From Myxocyprinus asiaticus (taxonomy: Eukaryota; Chordata; Actinopteri; Cypriniformes; Catostomidae): 64,000 nucleotides of DNA. Positions 54,040-64,000 of this stretch are shown piece by piece. Below the pieces are notes generated by a model. It saw only the letters and a list, made by a program, of their open reading frames with translations, was not told the DNA's origin and searched no databases. Location of the stretch: contig NC_059385.1 of assembly GCF_019703515.2 (NCBI RefSeq), positions 29,988,001 to 30,052,000 of the forward strand. The letters run 5' to 3'. The translations under genes were made by a program, and so were the position numbers. How positions within the stretch are numbered: the stretch's first letter is position 1; each line of letters begins with the position of its first letter.

Positions 54040-55360
54040 TTAATCCTTTATAAAGGTATTATTAATGCATTGTAAATTATGCATAATGTCTTATAATCAG
54101 TAAATTATTTTAACCACAGTTATAATACAGTATAGTAAGTACGATGCATTAAAACAAATTTCCAGTGGCAAGTAATTTATTTTAATTTGTCTGAAAGCAG
54201 AAATGATGTGTGATGCGACACAGTTAGTGCCATTTAGAACACATGTGCCACTCAGGTCAACATGAAATGGAGTTCACAACCCATTTTACTTATAAAATGT
54301 GACATAATACTGGATAAAGCAAGATAGTCAATTACAAAAAAAAAAAAGAAAAAAGTATGTAGGACGGTACTTGATTTTAGCCATTGAGAATTGATTGGAT
54401 CGTAAAAAGTGGTCTCCATATGACAGTTGGTTGGAGGGCTGGGACTGAAAAAAGAGGGCTTAGTGACATCATCCGAAAAGGAAAGTTGTTTCAGAGGCAA
54501 AGCGAGTTATATATTTAGATAAAGGATTATGAAGACAAATTTTTTTTCTTTGGAACTTGCACTAATGAATCACAATATGACCAGGAAAATGTTTTAAAAA
54601 AAGTAAATAAGGCTGATTTTGATTTCATATTGACGTATATTATACAGTATTGTGGAGCAGGATTTTAGACCAATACAAATTCATTGTGGCGATAATGCTG
54701 TTAAGGACAAAAACTTCTAACTCCTAAGATATAGCTTTTATTGCTTGTTGCCTTATCGTGTTGCACCTGGTTAGGACACATCATATTGTGTGCTTAATTC
54801 GTTTCACTGATTGCAATGCATGACATATTTTATTCGTATATTCTCTCTCCCTACTGCACCAATGATGCTACTTACACCTAATCTAGTGTAACATAATGAT
54901 ACTGCTCTATAAATAGCTCTCTCTAATAGCATATTTCACAAATTAGATGCACGCTGTCTCTCTCTCTCAGCAATACATCCAATGTACCCTGACCCGAAGC
55001 AGACAAACAGGAAGGAGTCTGTATTGTCTCATTTTGACTGTTGATCAATTTTCCAGTCTTTGACAGTTGACTTTGGGCAAGGGGTTTCCAATATCTACCA
55101 ACTTCTGTTTCTTTTATGTGTCCGGCTCCTGTAGTGGTGATAGTGTTTTATGTGGGTTTATGTATCCTAAAATTACAGAGGTCCTTTTGACGGCCACTGC
55201 CAGTTTTGATGCTAACAGCTTTTACAAGAGGGCAGCAAATGGAAGATTTTTTAACAGGTGGAACCAAAAATTAAAGTTGCATTAACCTTCCTTGATTTGG
55301 TTCGGCAAAGTTCACCATCTCCACATTGCTTTAAAGCAAACTTTCAAATAAAATCGAATT
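54040..55360. other. AT-rich intron sequence, no gene
   Basis: No recognised transposon ends or coding exons. 54880-55060 contains a short (TC)n tract ctgtctctctctctc and could be unique sequence; the 72-codon frame at 55067-55285 has no family match. Confidence 0.5.
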
Positions 55361-55363
55361 AAC

Positions 55364-55440
55364 ATTTAAAGGTTAGTTCACTCAGAAGCCATCATTTACT
55401 CACCCTCATGCCATTCCATCTCTTTCTGACTTACACTGAA
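55364..55440 (+). repeat. Fragment of 'atcatttactcacc' family
   Basis: Reads ttaaaggttagttcactca then catcatttactcaccctcat, the end of the same repeat family as the palindrome 130 bp downstream. Confidence 0.75.
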
Positions 55441-55566
55441 AACAATACTAACCTAAAAAATGCGCTTTGTGTAGTTACATCTAAATTAACTGGTTTGATT
55501 CAAGTCAAAAATATTATTTAACCTCACTGAATCGACCTGAATACATTAGGTCACACCAACTAAACA

Positions 55567-56301
55567 AAAATTCTCTCATGATTTACTCACCTTTAAGCTA
55601 TCCCAGATGTGTATGACTTTCCTTCTTCAGCAGAACCGAAATGAAGCCCATTTCAGCTCTGTTTGTCCATACAGTGCATGTAAACAGGTGCCATCAGGCT
55701 GCTGGCTGTTTGACGGTCCAAAAAGCATATTTAGGCAGTATAAAAGTAACATGACTCCAGTCGATCAATTAATGTCTTCTGAAGCAAATTGATATAGAGT
55801 AAAAAGCTAATTGTTAATTAAAACTTTATGAACTTTTAAAAACTGCCAGCAGTCGATGCATCACATTACCGTCGCGTGACGTAGGCGCAAAGTTGAAAGT
55901 GCGCTTTGTTTACAACAGAGGAACGAACGTCACGTGTGAGTTAGTTCATTTCAAACAAAATTACAGTGCTGGCCGGAAGCAGCAATTTAAATTAAAAATG
56001 TTTTAATTATCTTTTTGTTTCTTACACAAATCTATCACTTTGCTTCAGTAGACATTAATTGATCAACAGTAGTCATGTGGATTACTTACACTGCCTAAAT
56101 TTGCCTTTTGGACTGCCAAACAGCCAGCAGACTGATGGCACCTGTTTACATGCATTGTATGGACAAACAGAGCTGAAATGGATTTATAAAATTCTTCATT
56201 TTGGTTCTGCTGAAGAAGGAAAGTCATACACATCTGGGATGGCTTAAAGGTGAGTAAATCATGAGAGGATTTACATTTTTGGGTGAACTAACCCTTTAAG
56301 T
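55567..56301. mobile_element. Palindromic MITE with ~225-bp arms
   Basis: Left arm (55567-55795) and right arm (56040-56301) are inverted copies: cccagatgtgtatgactttc vs gaaagtcatacacatctggg, ccatttcagctctgtttgtc vs gacaaacagagctgaaatgg, and acaggtgccatcag vs ctgatggcacctgt. The loop (~245 bp) includes a CpG-rich block cgtcgcgtgacgtaggcgc and cgtcacgtgtga. A strong fold-back structure. Confidence 0.92.
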
Positions 56302-56689
56302 TAACAATTGCAGGTTACCACTTTTTACAGTGTACTTCTGTGGAAAAAAGATGTATATAATGAAAGTATACAATGACCAAGTCTGTCAAGCACTAAATAT
56401 GACATTAAAGCTCCATCAGAGTACCATAAAAGTAGTTTATATGATTTGTGCACTATATTTAAAGTCTTTTAAAGCCATAAGATACATAAAGATAAGAAGT
56501 TTAAGTCATTATTCACTGAAAACCTCCTCAATAGCTCTCAAATCTCGTAAAGTTGGCACATCACATTGGTAAACCATTGAACCACAAGCAAGAACCATTG
56601 AAGTTTGGTGTCAATGTCTTCAAATCTGGCACATCACATCTTGCCATGCCAAGATTGAATGTATGCATTTGTGAATGAGTTTTAGGGCG

Positions 56690-58003
56690 TTTTCACACTG
56701 GTTCATTCCTCAGAGCGGTATAACGTGTATATATGAACAACCCAAGTGGTCTCAGACCCCCTAAAAGGACCCAAAAGCGAACCTGAGGTGGTCTGAGTAC
56801 GGTTCGTTTGTGGGTCCGTTTGTGGTTCGATTGATTTGTGCGATGTGAAAGTGAAGAGGTACCAGTCCTCTTTGCATTTTATGACATACAGTAAGTACCT
56901 TGCGGCTTGCCATACATAGCTGCATCACATACTTCATATTCCAGTCACAATTTACTGTCCATATATGGGAATTTTAAGTGAATATCCTGTAGATATACCA
57001 TGATTACCATGACATGTTTTTGTGTCTCATATTCCATTCTTGTTGTGTTATTTGAGCACCAAACATGAACGGACCGGCTACATTTAGAGCAAAGCAGCGC
57101 ATTAAGATGAACAGCTTTAAAGTGCTCTGATGGGCGTACCGTCTACAGAGGTTCGCGCCAAACTCCCACAAAAAGACAAGTGAGGATTTGTATAGTTTCA
57201 CTTTCATTTTATTTGTGCAATGGCAATGTTCTTGGCTCATACAGACAATGTAAATGACATTTAGGAGGAGACACTTGCTTGCTCCATTACTCTAGAGATG
57301 AGAGATAAAGAAACATATTTTCAAATGCACATAGAGTTTCAAATGTTTTCCTTCATGCGAAATAAGGGCTTGTAGGTTTTATCCTAGAGCCTTAACATAA
57401 CATGAGAGAGTGAAGAATTTAGGACAGAAATACAGTATACATTATTACTATTGCATAATGTTATATAATTGCTGGTGTTTTCTGAGTTTCATAAATGATA
57501 TATAAAATATGACTTTTTTTGTAATTCTATCCCTGTGCAATAATTTTAATGACAAATTTAATATTCTTTAAATCATTAAAAGTAATCATATAGCCCCATT
57601 TTATTATATGATTTCAAGTTAAATATCAATAAATTACTACTTAAGGTGTAGGCCTATCTGTAATAAGCATACGTGAACCTTAAGAAGTATGACAATTTGA
57701 ATGACAGTTGCTTATCATAATAAATGCAATTATTTATGAAAAATTATTGTCAGACAAATTTCATAATCGTGACAGCCCTAGCTGCAATGGGGTCTGAGTT
57801 CTTAAGGAGCTGTGCTGTGAACAACAAGGGGTCTGAGACCACATTAATGTGAAGATGACCAAAAAAGAAACTGGGTCCTCTTTTAAGTCAACTTACATCG
57901 TGAACACCAAAAGCACTGAAGTCATTGCGGCTGGTTCCCTTTGGTTCACTTTAACTGAACTGGGTTTGGTTCAGTTAAAACGTACTATATGTGAAACCAC
58001 CCT
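56690..58003. mobile_element. DNA element with 'agggcgttttcacac' ends
   Basis: Left end ttagggcgttttcacactggt; right end tatgtgaaaccacccttag. Subterminal 'tctgagaccac' and 'aaaagcgaacc' type words occur on both sides. A hAT-like right end (tcataatcgtgacagcccta, to 57780) lies inside, suggesting another nested remnant. No transposase frame found. Confidence 0.65.
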
Positions 58004-58235
58004 TAGTGTGTTCCCTGTACAAAGCTGTATAGATGGCTTGAAATATTGAACAAGAGTCAAATGGACCTTTTTTTCTTTCTTTTTTTTTTTCTTTCATTTG
58101 TTTTTGGTACTTTGATGGTGCTTTTTTTTTAATAGTTTTTGGAGACTGTCAGTGCCAAGTCACTGTATACAATGGGAAAGAGCAGTGTGAACATTCTTGA
58201 ACATTTTTCCTGTAGGTTTGGTATGATGTGATTGC

Positions 58236-59823
58236 AGTGGCGGGCCATGCATTAAAAGTCTAGGCCTTCAGTGTGATTCATGCCATTAAGAAAACACAGT
58301 TTCACAATGAATAAGACACCCTATGCCTTTGGGTATCATACATTATGTCACAGCTAACTAATAATAACAATTGACATTTATAAACACGTCTACACATGAA
58401 AGCCAGAACTTAAAACATCACTTAACGCTCAAGCAAGCCTAATTTTAACTGCAGCATGACTGTTTTGTGAAATGAACATCTCCCGAACAGACATTCAAAA
58501 ATCATAATTTTTCATACAAATCTACCAAGGAGGTCTATAATACCTGGAAAAATCTATCTAATAATATTTGCGATTTAAATGTTGCTTGCAATAAATTTCG
58601 TTTCGTCAGGGTACACGGTTATGCTGCGTTCCATTCGAGTTGGATGTGGGATATTCCTACTTGATATCTCCGACCATAAATGTATTCCATTTCCCGATAT
58701 TCGAAAGATGACGTTTAAGGAAACAAAACTGCAAAGCTCCCGTTAGCTTAGCAGGGGTTTGACTCTCATTAGAGATGTCTCCTAGAGATTATAATGTTTT
58801 ATACACCTGTTTCTGCAGGCGTTTGTTAAACAAGCTTTAATATCATGTAATGTGGAAACGAACTCATTTATCGATATTACTTAATAATGTGAATGTTTAT
58901 CACTTATTTTGTATATCTCCCTGAGTGTCAACATGTTTGTGTGACATCATGCACCTGCATCTCGGTGAAATCGGAGTTGAGAATTTCTGCACGAGCCTAC
59001 AAGTTGTAATTCTGACTTCAGGATGCATCCCATTGCGCTTTTCCTAGTAGGAAGTTGTAAAATCCGACTTTCCGAGTTGAATGGAATGCAGCACTACTTT
59101 TCAAAACTTGATCCGACACTGAATGCTCAAGCAGCCTAATTTACACTTAGTAAAATCCTGATGTTGCTATAACAATGCAAAAAGCACTTACCAATTTGCT
59201 TGAAGTGAAAATCAGTCCTCCTTTCCTGATTAATAAATTAAGCAATCACATGGTCATGCAGAACATCTTGTGTTTTTAAATCCATAAGGATCCCTTTCTC
59301 AATGGCGACAGTGGCAGTAATGACAATCAACTCGTCAGCTATAGATCTCACGCTCTTCACATTCAAAGTACGTCACTTAAAGCATGATTGCGTCACTCAA
59401 GGCCAGCAAGAAGGCTTTGACTGGGACATATCCTAAAGATCACACCCACCAAGAGCAAATAAATCAATCTGATTGGCTGATGAATCTGACAAACTGACCT
59501 TAGTTGCCCATTCATTTGCATTGTTGAGGGATTCTGTGGAAATTCTGAAGGCCTGACGGGATGGAGCTCAAACTCACGCGCTGCTTCGGGCATGCGATTT
59601 GTGAAACAGTTGTCACACTTCGCTTGTGAGCATCAAGGAATAAATTCTGACTGGATAAACTTTTCATTTTTCTCTATTTGTATGTAGATTAATTAAGAGT
59701 GGAAAGCGAATAAAAATACATAGGCAAAAAGGTGACTGGGAATGAAAGGATGAAAAATATTTATTTATTTGGCATGTTAAGCCAGCAGAGAAGGCTTTGC
59801 TGGCCCTGAGAATTCGCCACTGT
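58236..59823. mobile_element. DNA element with 'cagtggcggg' ends
   Basis: Left end gcagtggcgggccatgcatt; right end ggccctgagaattcgccactg. Inverted core CAGTGGCG / CGCCACTG. The interior is non-coding and contains a nested MITE at 58622-59093. The related block at 48160-48270 (ggccagtaaaatatc) may be a fragment of a similar family. Confidence 0.72.
58622..59093. mobile_element. Nested MITE with 'tgctgcgttccattcgagttgg' ends
   Basis: 472 bp; left end tgctgcgttccattcgagtt, right end the inverse aactcggaa-type cgagttgaatggaatgcagc. Subterminal ggatgtgggatattcctact / gtaggaagttgtaaaatccg are also partly inverted. Non-coding. Confidence 0.85.
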
Positions 59824-59825
59824 GT

Positions 59826-59880
59826 GATTGTTAGTAAATGATGACTGAATTTTCATTCTTGGGTGAGCCAAACCCTTTAA
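59826..59880 (-). repeat. Fragment of 'atcatttactcacc' family (minus)
   Basis: Reads gttagtaaatgatgactgaa then cattcttgggtgagccaaacc and ctttaa: a terminal fragment. Confidence 0.7.
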
Positions 59881-59984
59881 GGTGGCCCACAAAATCCCAA
59901 GTTTAGAATGTAAGGATTTTTTTGTTTTTTGTTTTTTGTTTCAGTTTCAAATATAGTGCTGTAGATGGGTAAAGGGCTGCAATT

Positions 59985-60480
59985 CGATAACAATCGAATC
60001 AAACACTGGGCAGCTCAGGTGCTCAGTGGCCACCGTGAGGGAAAGTGCAGAGAACGTGGTTTAATCTGAAATTAAAAGGATGCCGCTATTGTTTTGTGGG
60101 TTTTTGAGGAAGCACTAGGGAAATGAGCAATACTCTTTTTTCCAATTATGAAAGAAAATGTTCAATTAAAATGTAAATGCAGAGACTAACCGCCACTCAC
60201 GCTGCGTTTGTCAACGTTCCTCTGTGCACACTCAATGGAAGTACATGCAGACAGCGTTAGTGGAAATTCAAAGAAGAAAAAAATCTCTTTTAGTCTTTGT
60301 TCTGGGGAGTTCAGGTGCATATGAGGTGTTCTTTGTGTCTCCAAGCATACAGACTGCATTTTTTTTGCTTGCTTTTTCTGTATGTTCTACAGCAGTGCTT
60401 AGGGGACCTGGAAGGCAATAAATTAATAGTGAATTCTTCAGAAAATATGCTTCGTGCTTTGTAAACTGCTCAAGAATCTA
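59985..60480. promoter_or_regulatory. Unique sequence, possible conserved element
   Basis: Not repeat-like; contains balanced-composition DNA around 60010-60110 (cagctcaggtgctcagtggc, aaagtgcagagaacgtgg). No coding potential recognised. Low-confidence enhancer candidate. Confidence 0.2.
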
Positions 60481-60654
60481 TCTTCGTGGGCGCAGTATTT
60501 CTCCCCTTCCACTGTTTCATCTCTACCGTACATGTGTGCGACAGGGTTGTGCACCATTGGGAACAGAATTGACAGTACCTTTTGTAAATTCCAATGCAAT
60601 TCCTGAATTAGCATTTAGGTAGTAAACATGATGCAGTATTGTAATTTGAATTTA

Positions 60655-60745
60655 AAAGCATAGTCCACCTTAAAATTAAAATTCTATCGTTATTGATTCA
60701 CCTTTGTGTTGTTCAAAACCTATATGACTTTCTTTCTTCTACACT
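60655..60745 (+). repeat. Fragment of 'atcatttactcacc' family
   Basis: Diverged copy: catagtccaccttaaaatta, gttattgattcacctttgtg, cctatatgactttctttctt. Confidence 0.6.
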
Positions 60746-61579
60746 CTCAGTACAAAAAGCTACTGTTTAACCCTAAAATGCATATGTGGGTAAAAAAGTG
60801 CACAACTGTACTTTGCATAATAATGCACTATAATATTGCATGACTATAATTTGCATAAAATGCACTGACCGTAATTTTTTTATGAAGAGTAAAAGTGTTT
60901 GGGTTTTTTCTGAATTAAATAAGGACAGTTTATGACACCATTGTTGTCAGGTTTTATTGCCGAGTTAAAATAAGTTATTGTAATTTTGACCAACTGTTTT
61001 CGAGATTTTGGTCTTTCTCCATTAAAGCTGATAGGAGCTGTACTTGTATCCTGCTTGTATCCAGTAAAGAGACAGAAGAGACAGCTGCGTGGAAGTGTTA
61101 GAAACATGGTCGCAGATTGACCTGACTTACCTTAAAGGTACATTGGTCACTTCTTAATTAGGAATTTGGCCCACCCCATAATGTGCGAGAGATTAAAAGA
61201 GAGAAAGCCACAGAGTGCGCAACTGTGACTGTATGCAGCACATGTAAGCGCGCTGGTTTGAGATGCAGGCTTGAGCTACGGTGGTGCAGGACAGTCCAGT
61301 GATGGATGCGCTTGCGAGATGACTCATAGACGACATCACTCATATCCCTTCATGCATAGGACTCAGCTGCAGTGCATTATCCCCTCCTCATGCACGGGAT
61401 TTCCCGGCCTCTTTGTGGCCCCTCCTCTTTTGTGGTGAAGTGACCATCTGAACCTCATTACACACAGGCACCGAGGAGCCCACAGGTGGCCATCAGGTGT
61501 AAGGAACGACAATGCACCGCACAAACAGGAAGTGAACTACAAACAACCTTAACGACTGGGGAGTCTTTTTTGGTCATAT

Positions 61580-61955
61580 TAGGTTTAGGTGTAGGGGTAA
61601 ATGTAGTTTGTCTATGGGACTCTAAATAAACACAATAAACACACTGCAGTGATGTCCATTTACTGTATGTTAATATTTTATGGGTGCAAATAGTGTCTGA
61701 AACTACTTGCACCAGGGTGCTAATAGTATCTACCATTATTTGCACCAGGGTTGGGGTGCAAATAATATTTGCCACTATTTGTACTGAGTGTAAATAGTAT
61801 ATATCATTATTTCCACCAGGATGCAAATAGCATCTGACAATATGTGCACCAGGGTGCAATTAGTATCTACAATTATTTGCACTGGGATTGGGATGCAAAT
61901 AATATCTGCCACTATTTGCACTATTATTTGCACCAGGGTGCAAACAGCATATGCC
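61580..61955. repeat. Imperfect ~30-60-bp repeats, 'ttgcaccagggtgcaaata'
   Basis: After a ttaggtttaggtgtaggggt block (also at about 37155), the unit (t)atttgcaccagggtgcaaatagtatct recurs five or six times with changes. Each unit carries its own small palindrome (tgcacc...ggtgca). The 133-codon minus frame at 61458-61859 arises from these units and is not a gene. Confidence 0.8.
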
Positions 61956-62093
61956 TTTTTGGAATGAGTGTTCCACGTGTGCAACTGGCCACACTACGCA
62001 GCTATGTGCACCCAGTAGTCTAGTGGAGCCAGACACAGCTACAACAAAATGCAAATTAGTTGTATTGAGACATTGCTTGGAGGGTAGTGCACA

Positions 62094-62286
62094 TCTAGAG
62101 TTGCCACAAAGTTGCCGCAAATAGCTTGTTATTCGCAGCAAATGTTTGCTAGAAGTTTGCAGCTCTTCACCGGTAGTGGTGAACCTGCAGCAAACCATTG
62201 GTGACAATGAAGAGTTTGCTTTAAAGCGCATTTGCATGTGAAACTTAATAATTGGTGAATTTGCAGCAAGTATGTGGCAACTCTAG
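62094..62286. mobile_element. 193-bp MITE with 'ctagagttgccac' ends
   Basis: Left end tctagagttgccacaaagtt; right end agtatgtggcaactctaga. Interior tttgcagca / tgctgcaaa words. Non-coding. Confidence 0.82.
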
Positions 62287-62860
62287 ATTTTTGTAAGAGT
62301 GGGCAACCCGAATTCAGCTTGTGACATTGTGTATATGAGAGCTCGATGCTCTTAAACAGCAAAAACACTGCATGTGTTAGTCAATAAGGACACTTGGAGG
62401 TGGCTCAACCAATGGTGTGACTTTGGGGCGGGACACATGTAAGACGAGGGGAGTGTTTGGGAAAGATGTTTGGAAAGAGTTATGTTGGCTTGTCAAAGCC
62501 AACATACTGTACTTCAACATATTTGGTTTATTTATTTTTGATTTTTTTCCTAAACCAAGACCAAAATTATCAACTGTAAATCCTCAAAAGAGCTTTCATG
62601 CAACATCCACCAAACTTGGTACAGACCTTCCTACTGTTCTGACTCGCATTTTTATTTTATTTTATTTTATTTTATTTTTCTGTAGTGGACAATCAAAACT
62701 CAAAAAATTAAATCAAAACTCCAACTCCAAAATGAAGTTCTAATGTGCTTTTTCATTTTCACAATTGGAATACTCTATGTTGATTGCTAGTTAATTAAAT
62801 TAGTTTTGGAGCTGTAATTTGCATTTGCTCATGTGCATGAGACACATCGAGCTGTGGAGT

Positions 62861-63270
62861 TTAAAGGTGCTGTATGTGATTTTAGCGTTCTGAAGTTATC
62901 ACGTGACAGCCACGCCCCCTCATCCCAAAACCCCGCCCTCCAAAGACAATTTTGAGACCAAAACCGAGCAAAAGAACAGCATTGTTTGTTCCTGTGGCTG
63001 TCAAATTCAATAGTGGCACAATAGTGCCCTCAACTGACAAACATTACGAATCATAGCCTCAATGATCCGCTTCAAATGAGAACGAGCAAAATGATTGACA
63101 GGTGAAAAGCGTCAATGTTCGCAGTCCGCAAACACATTTTTGTTTGCTGTTTACAAAGTCTACAGCTGTTACCTGAGATAGCTCACAGCTGTGAGCCATC
63201 TCAGGACACTTATGTCATTAATACCTGTAAGGGAGTAGTTTTCCATGAAAAAAATAATTCACTTACAACA
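62861..63270. repeat. TTAA-type element, diverged
   Basis: Left end ttaaaggtgctgtatgtgatttt resembles the start of the MITE at 7044. The right end is decayed; a weak match aattcacttac is at about 63258. Contains a gccacgccccctcat block. Partly uncertain. Confidence 0.5.
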
Positions 63271-63724
63271 AATGTAAATGCTGAGTAAAGTTGAAAGGAT
63301 TTAAAATTCTTTCAGTTTTGTGTCATTTTCCTGTCCAGCTTTATAATTGGGGTTGTTGTCAGGTAAATGTGTATTTATTTATTTATTTTTTTCATGGTTT
63401 AATAGCTTGTCTAAATGTATTTGTACCAAATACATTAGGCTTTTCAGTATTTGGCTTTCAAATTATTATTTGGCAATTGTAAATTGACTTTCAAATATAC
63501 TGTAAACCTGACAAGAAAAATATTCACTTGAGTAAAAAGACAACTAGCCCTGTTCTCCCCTATAATAAATAAACTGATTGACCAAGCAACTCTTCCACTG
63601 TGAATTACTCTAATAAAACGTTCTTCGTCACATATACATCATCCCTAATCATGTCAACAGCACACATCATTCTCATAAGTTCCATATCCCTGATTGATTT
63701 GACGCTCCTGTTATTGATTGACAG

Positions 63725-63914
63725 GTGGAGCTCTCCGACAGCACTGCCCACACCATTACCGACGCCTACGCTGGGAAAGAGTACATCATCCAACTGGCGG
63801 CCAAGGACATGGAGATCGGCACTTGGAGTGACTGGAGTGTGGCAGTCCACGCCACTCCTTGGATGGAGGAACCAAAACCCATAACCTCCACCACTGAAAA
63901 TGACGTTATCCCAG
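63725..63914 (+). CDS. cntfr: cntfr exon D: second half of cytokine receptor domain 2, WSDWS
   Basis: Fourth visible cntfr exon, 190 bp. Acceptor ttgacag ends at 63724; donor gtatgc begins at 63915. It enters in phase 0 and leaves in phase 1. The peptide begins VELSDSTAHTITDAYAGKEY, continues IIQLAAKDMEIGTWSDWSVA and ends PWMEEPKPITSTTENDVIP. The WSDWS box (63824-63838) is the hallmark of class I cytokine receptors and stabilises the membrane-proximal domain. The text is almost identical to mammalian CNTFR through ATPWTEEP; the last ~15 residues, a Thr-rich stalk, are divergent. It joins in frame to exon C across the 52-kb intron, which supports both exons belonging to one gene. Confidence 0.98.
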
Positions 63915-63983
63915 GTATGCATGGGGTGTCAATTGTACACACGCTCTCCTTTTCACCATAATGACGGTTTTGTGTGCCCCCAG
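63915..63983 (+). other. cntfr: Candidate 69-bp cntfr intron
   Basis: Begins gtatgc and ends with a pyrimidine-rich ttttgtgtgcccccag. Both ends are plausible splice sites and the size is normal for small fish introns. The alternative is that the real next acceptor lies beyond the window. Confidence 0.5.
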
Positions 63984-64000
63984 TGATCTCTGTTCTCATC
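63984..64000 (+). CDS. cntfr: Candidate start of next cntfr exon (truncated by window)
   Basis: Following the candidate acceptor, the phase-1 join (final G of exon D plus TG) gives V-I-S-V-L-I. A hydrophobic run fits the C-terminal GPI-attachment signal that ends CNTFR proteins in mammals. Only 17 bases are visible, so the call is tentative. A stalk-encoding exon would have to be absent or merged for this to be the final exon. Confidence 0.4.

Larger units (their letters stand above)
11422..63724 (+). other. cntfr: cntfr intron C-D (52.3 kb)
   Basis: Phase-0 intron with donor gtaagt at 11422 and acceptor ttgacag ending at 63724. It splits domain 2 between the QWQH and VELSD segments, a splice position shared by this receptor group. 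It makes up over 80% of the window and is dominated by nested transposons. I found no host gene within it on either strand; the open frames longer than ~100 codons here are transposon relics, repeat artefacts or isolated frames without splice context. Confidence 0.85.

Noticed and set aside
61458..61859. 133-codon minus-strand frame
   Set aside because: Built from the palindromic minisatellite units (repeating VQI/ICT residues); not protein-like.

Overview
The window is a piece of a teleost nuclear genome, most likely a cypriniform fish. It is AT-rich, rich in dinucleotide and poly-A/T tracts, and packed with cyprinid-type transposable elements: hAT, Tc1, TTAA-target and DIRS elements, tRNA-headed SINEs and an L1-like LINE. 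There is no bacterial-style gene organisation. Coding exons are short and bounded by GT/AG splice sites.

The only host gene I can support is cntfr (ciliary neurotrophic factor receptor alpha, a class I cytokine receptor subunit), on the + strand. Four internal exons are visible: A 2422-2539, B 7819-7985, C 11258-11421 and D 63725-63914. They encode the cytokine-binding homology region in order: the first fibronectin-type domain with the CxW signature in A and B, and the second domain ending in WSDWS in C and D. Intron phases run 1-2-1-0-1, as in the IL6R/IL11RA/CNTFR group. A fifth exon may start at 63984, after a 69-bp intron, but the window ends 17 bases later. The 5' exons (signal peptide, Ig-like domain) lie before base 1 and the 3' end lies beyond 64000, so the whole window sits inside one gene. 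The four introns seen are about 5.3 kb, 3.3 kb, 52.3 kb and 0.07 kb.

Layout: 1-2421, upstream intron with GATA/AT microsatellites. 2540-7818, intron carrying an inverted-repeat pair around a hAT transposon that is itself invaded by a gag-only LTR element. 7986-11257, intron with an AT tract, SINE-like repeats and one arm of an inverted repeat that brackets exon C. 11422-63724, a 52-kb intron. In order it holds: the other arm (12.3-12.7 kb), a minisatellite (13.7-14.3), an L1-like LINE tail (15.8-17.0), a DIRS retrotransposon inside a TTAA element (18.1-23.4), a tRNA-headed element (25.2-26.2), a second copy of it containing a Tc1 that in turn contains a broken DIRS (27.7-33.8), two inverted hAT MITEs (34.1-35.0 and 37.4-38.3), a TTAA element and a SINE that split an old tandem duplication (40.7-42.7), three more hAT-like elements and SINE copies (44.2-54.0), palindromic MITEs (55.6-56.3) and further nested MITEs up to 63.3 kb. 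A few short non-repetitive stretches look like possible conserved enhancers, but that is only a guess without alignment.

No autonomous intact transposon was found; every transposase, recombinase or reverse transcriptase region seen has stops, frameshifts, deletions or truncation. The most interesting points are the loss of one conserved domain-1 cysteine in cntfr exon B, the inverted transposon ends that bracket exon C, and the three-deep nesting in the large intron.
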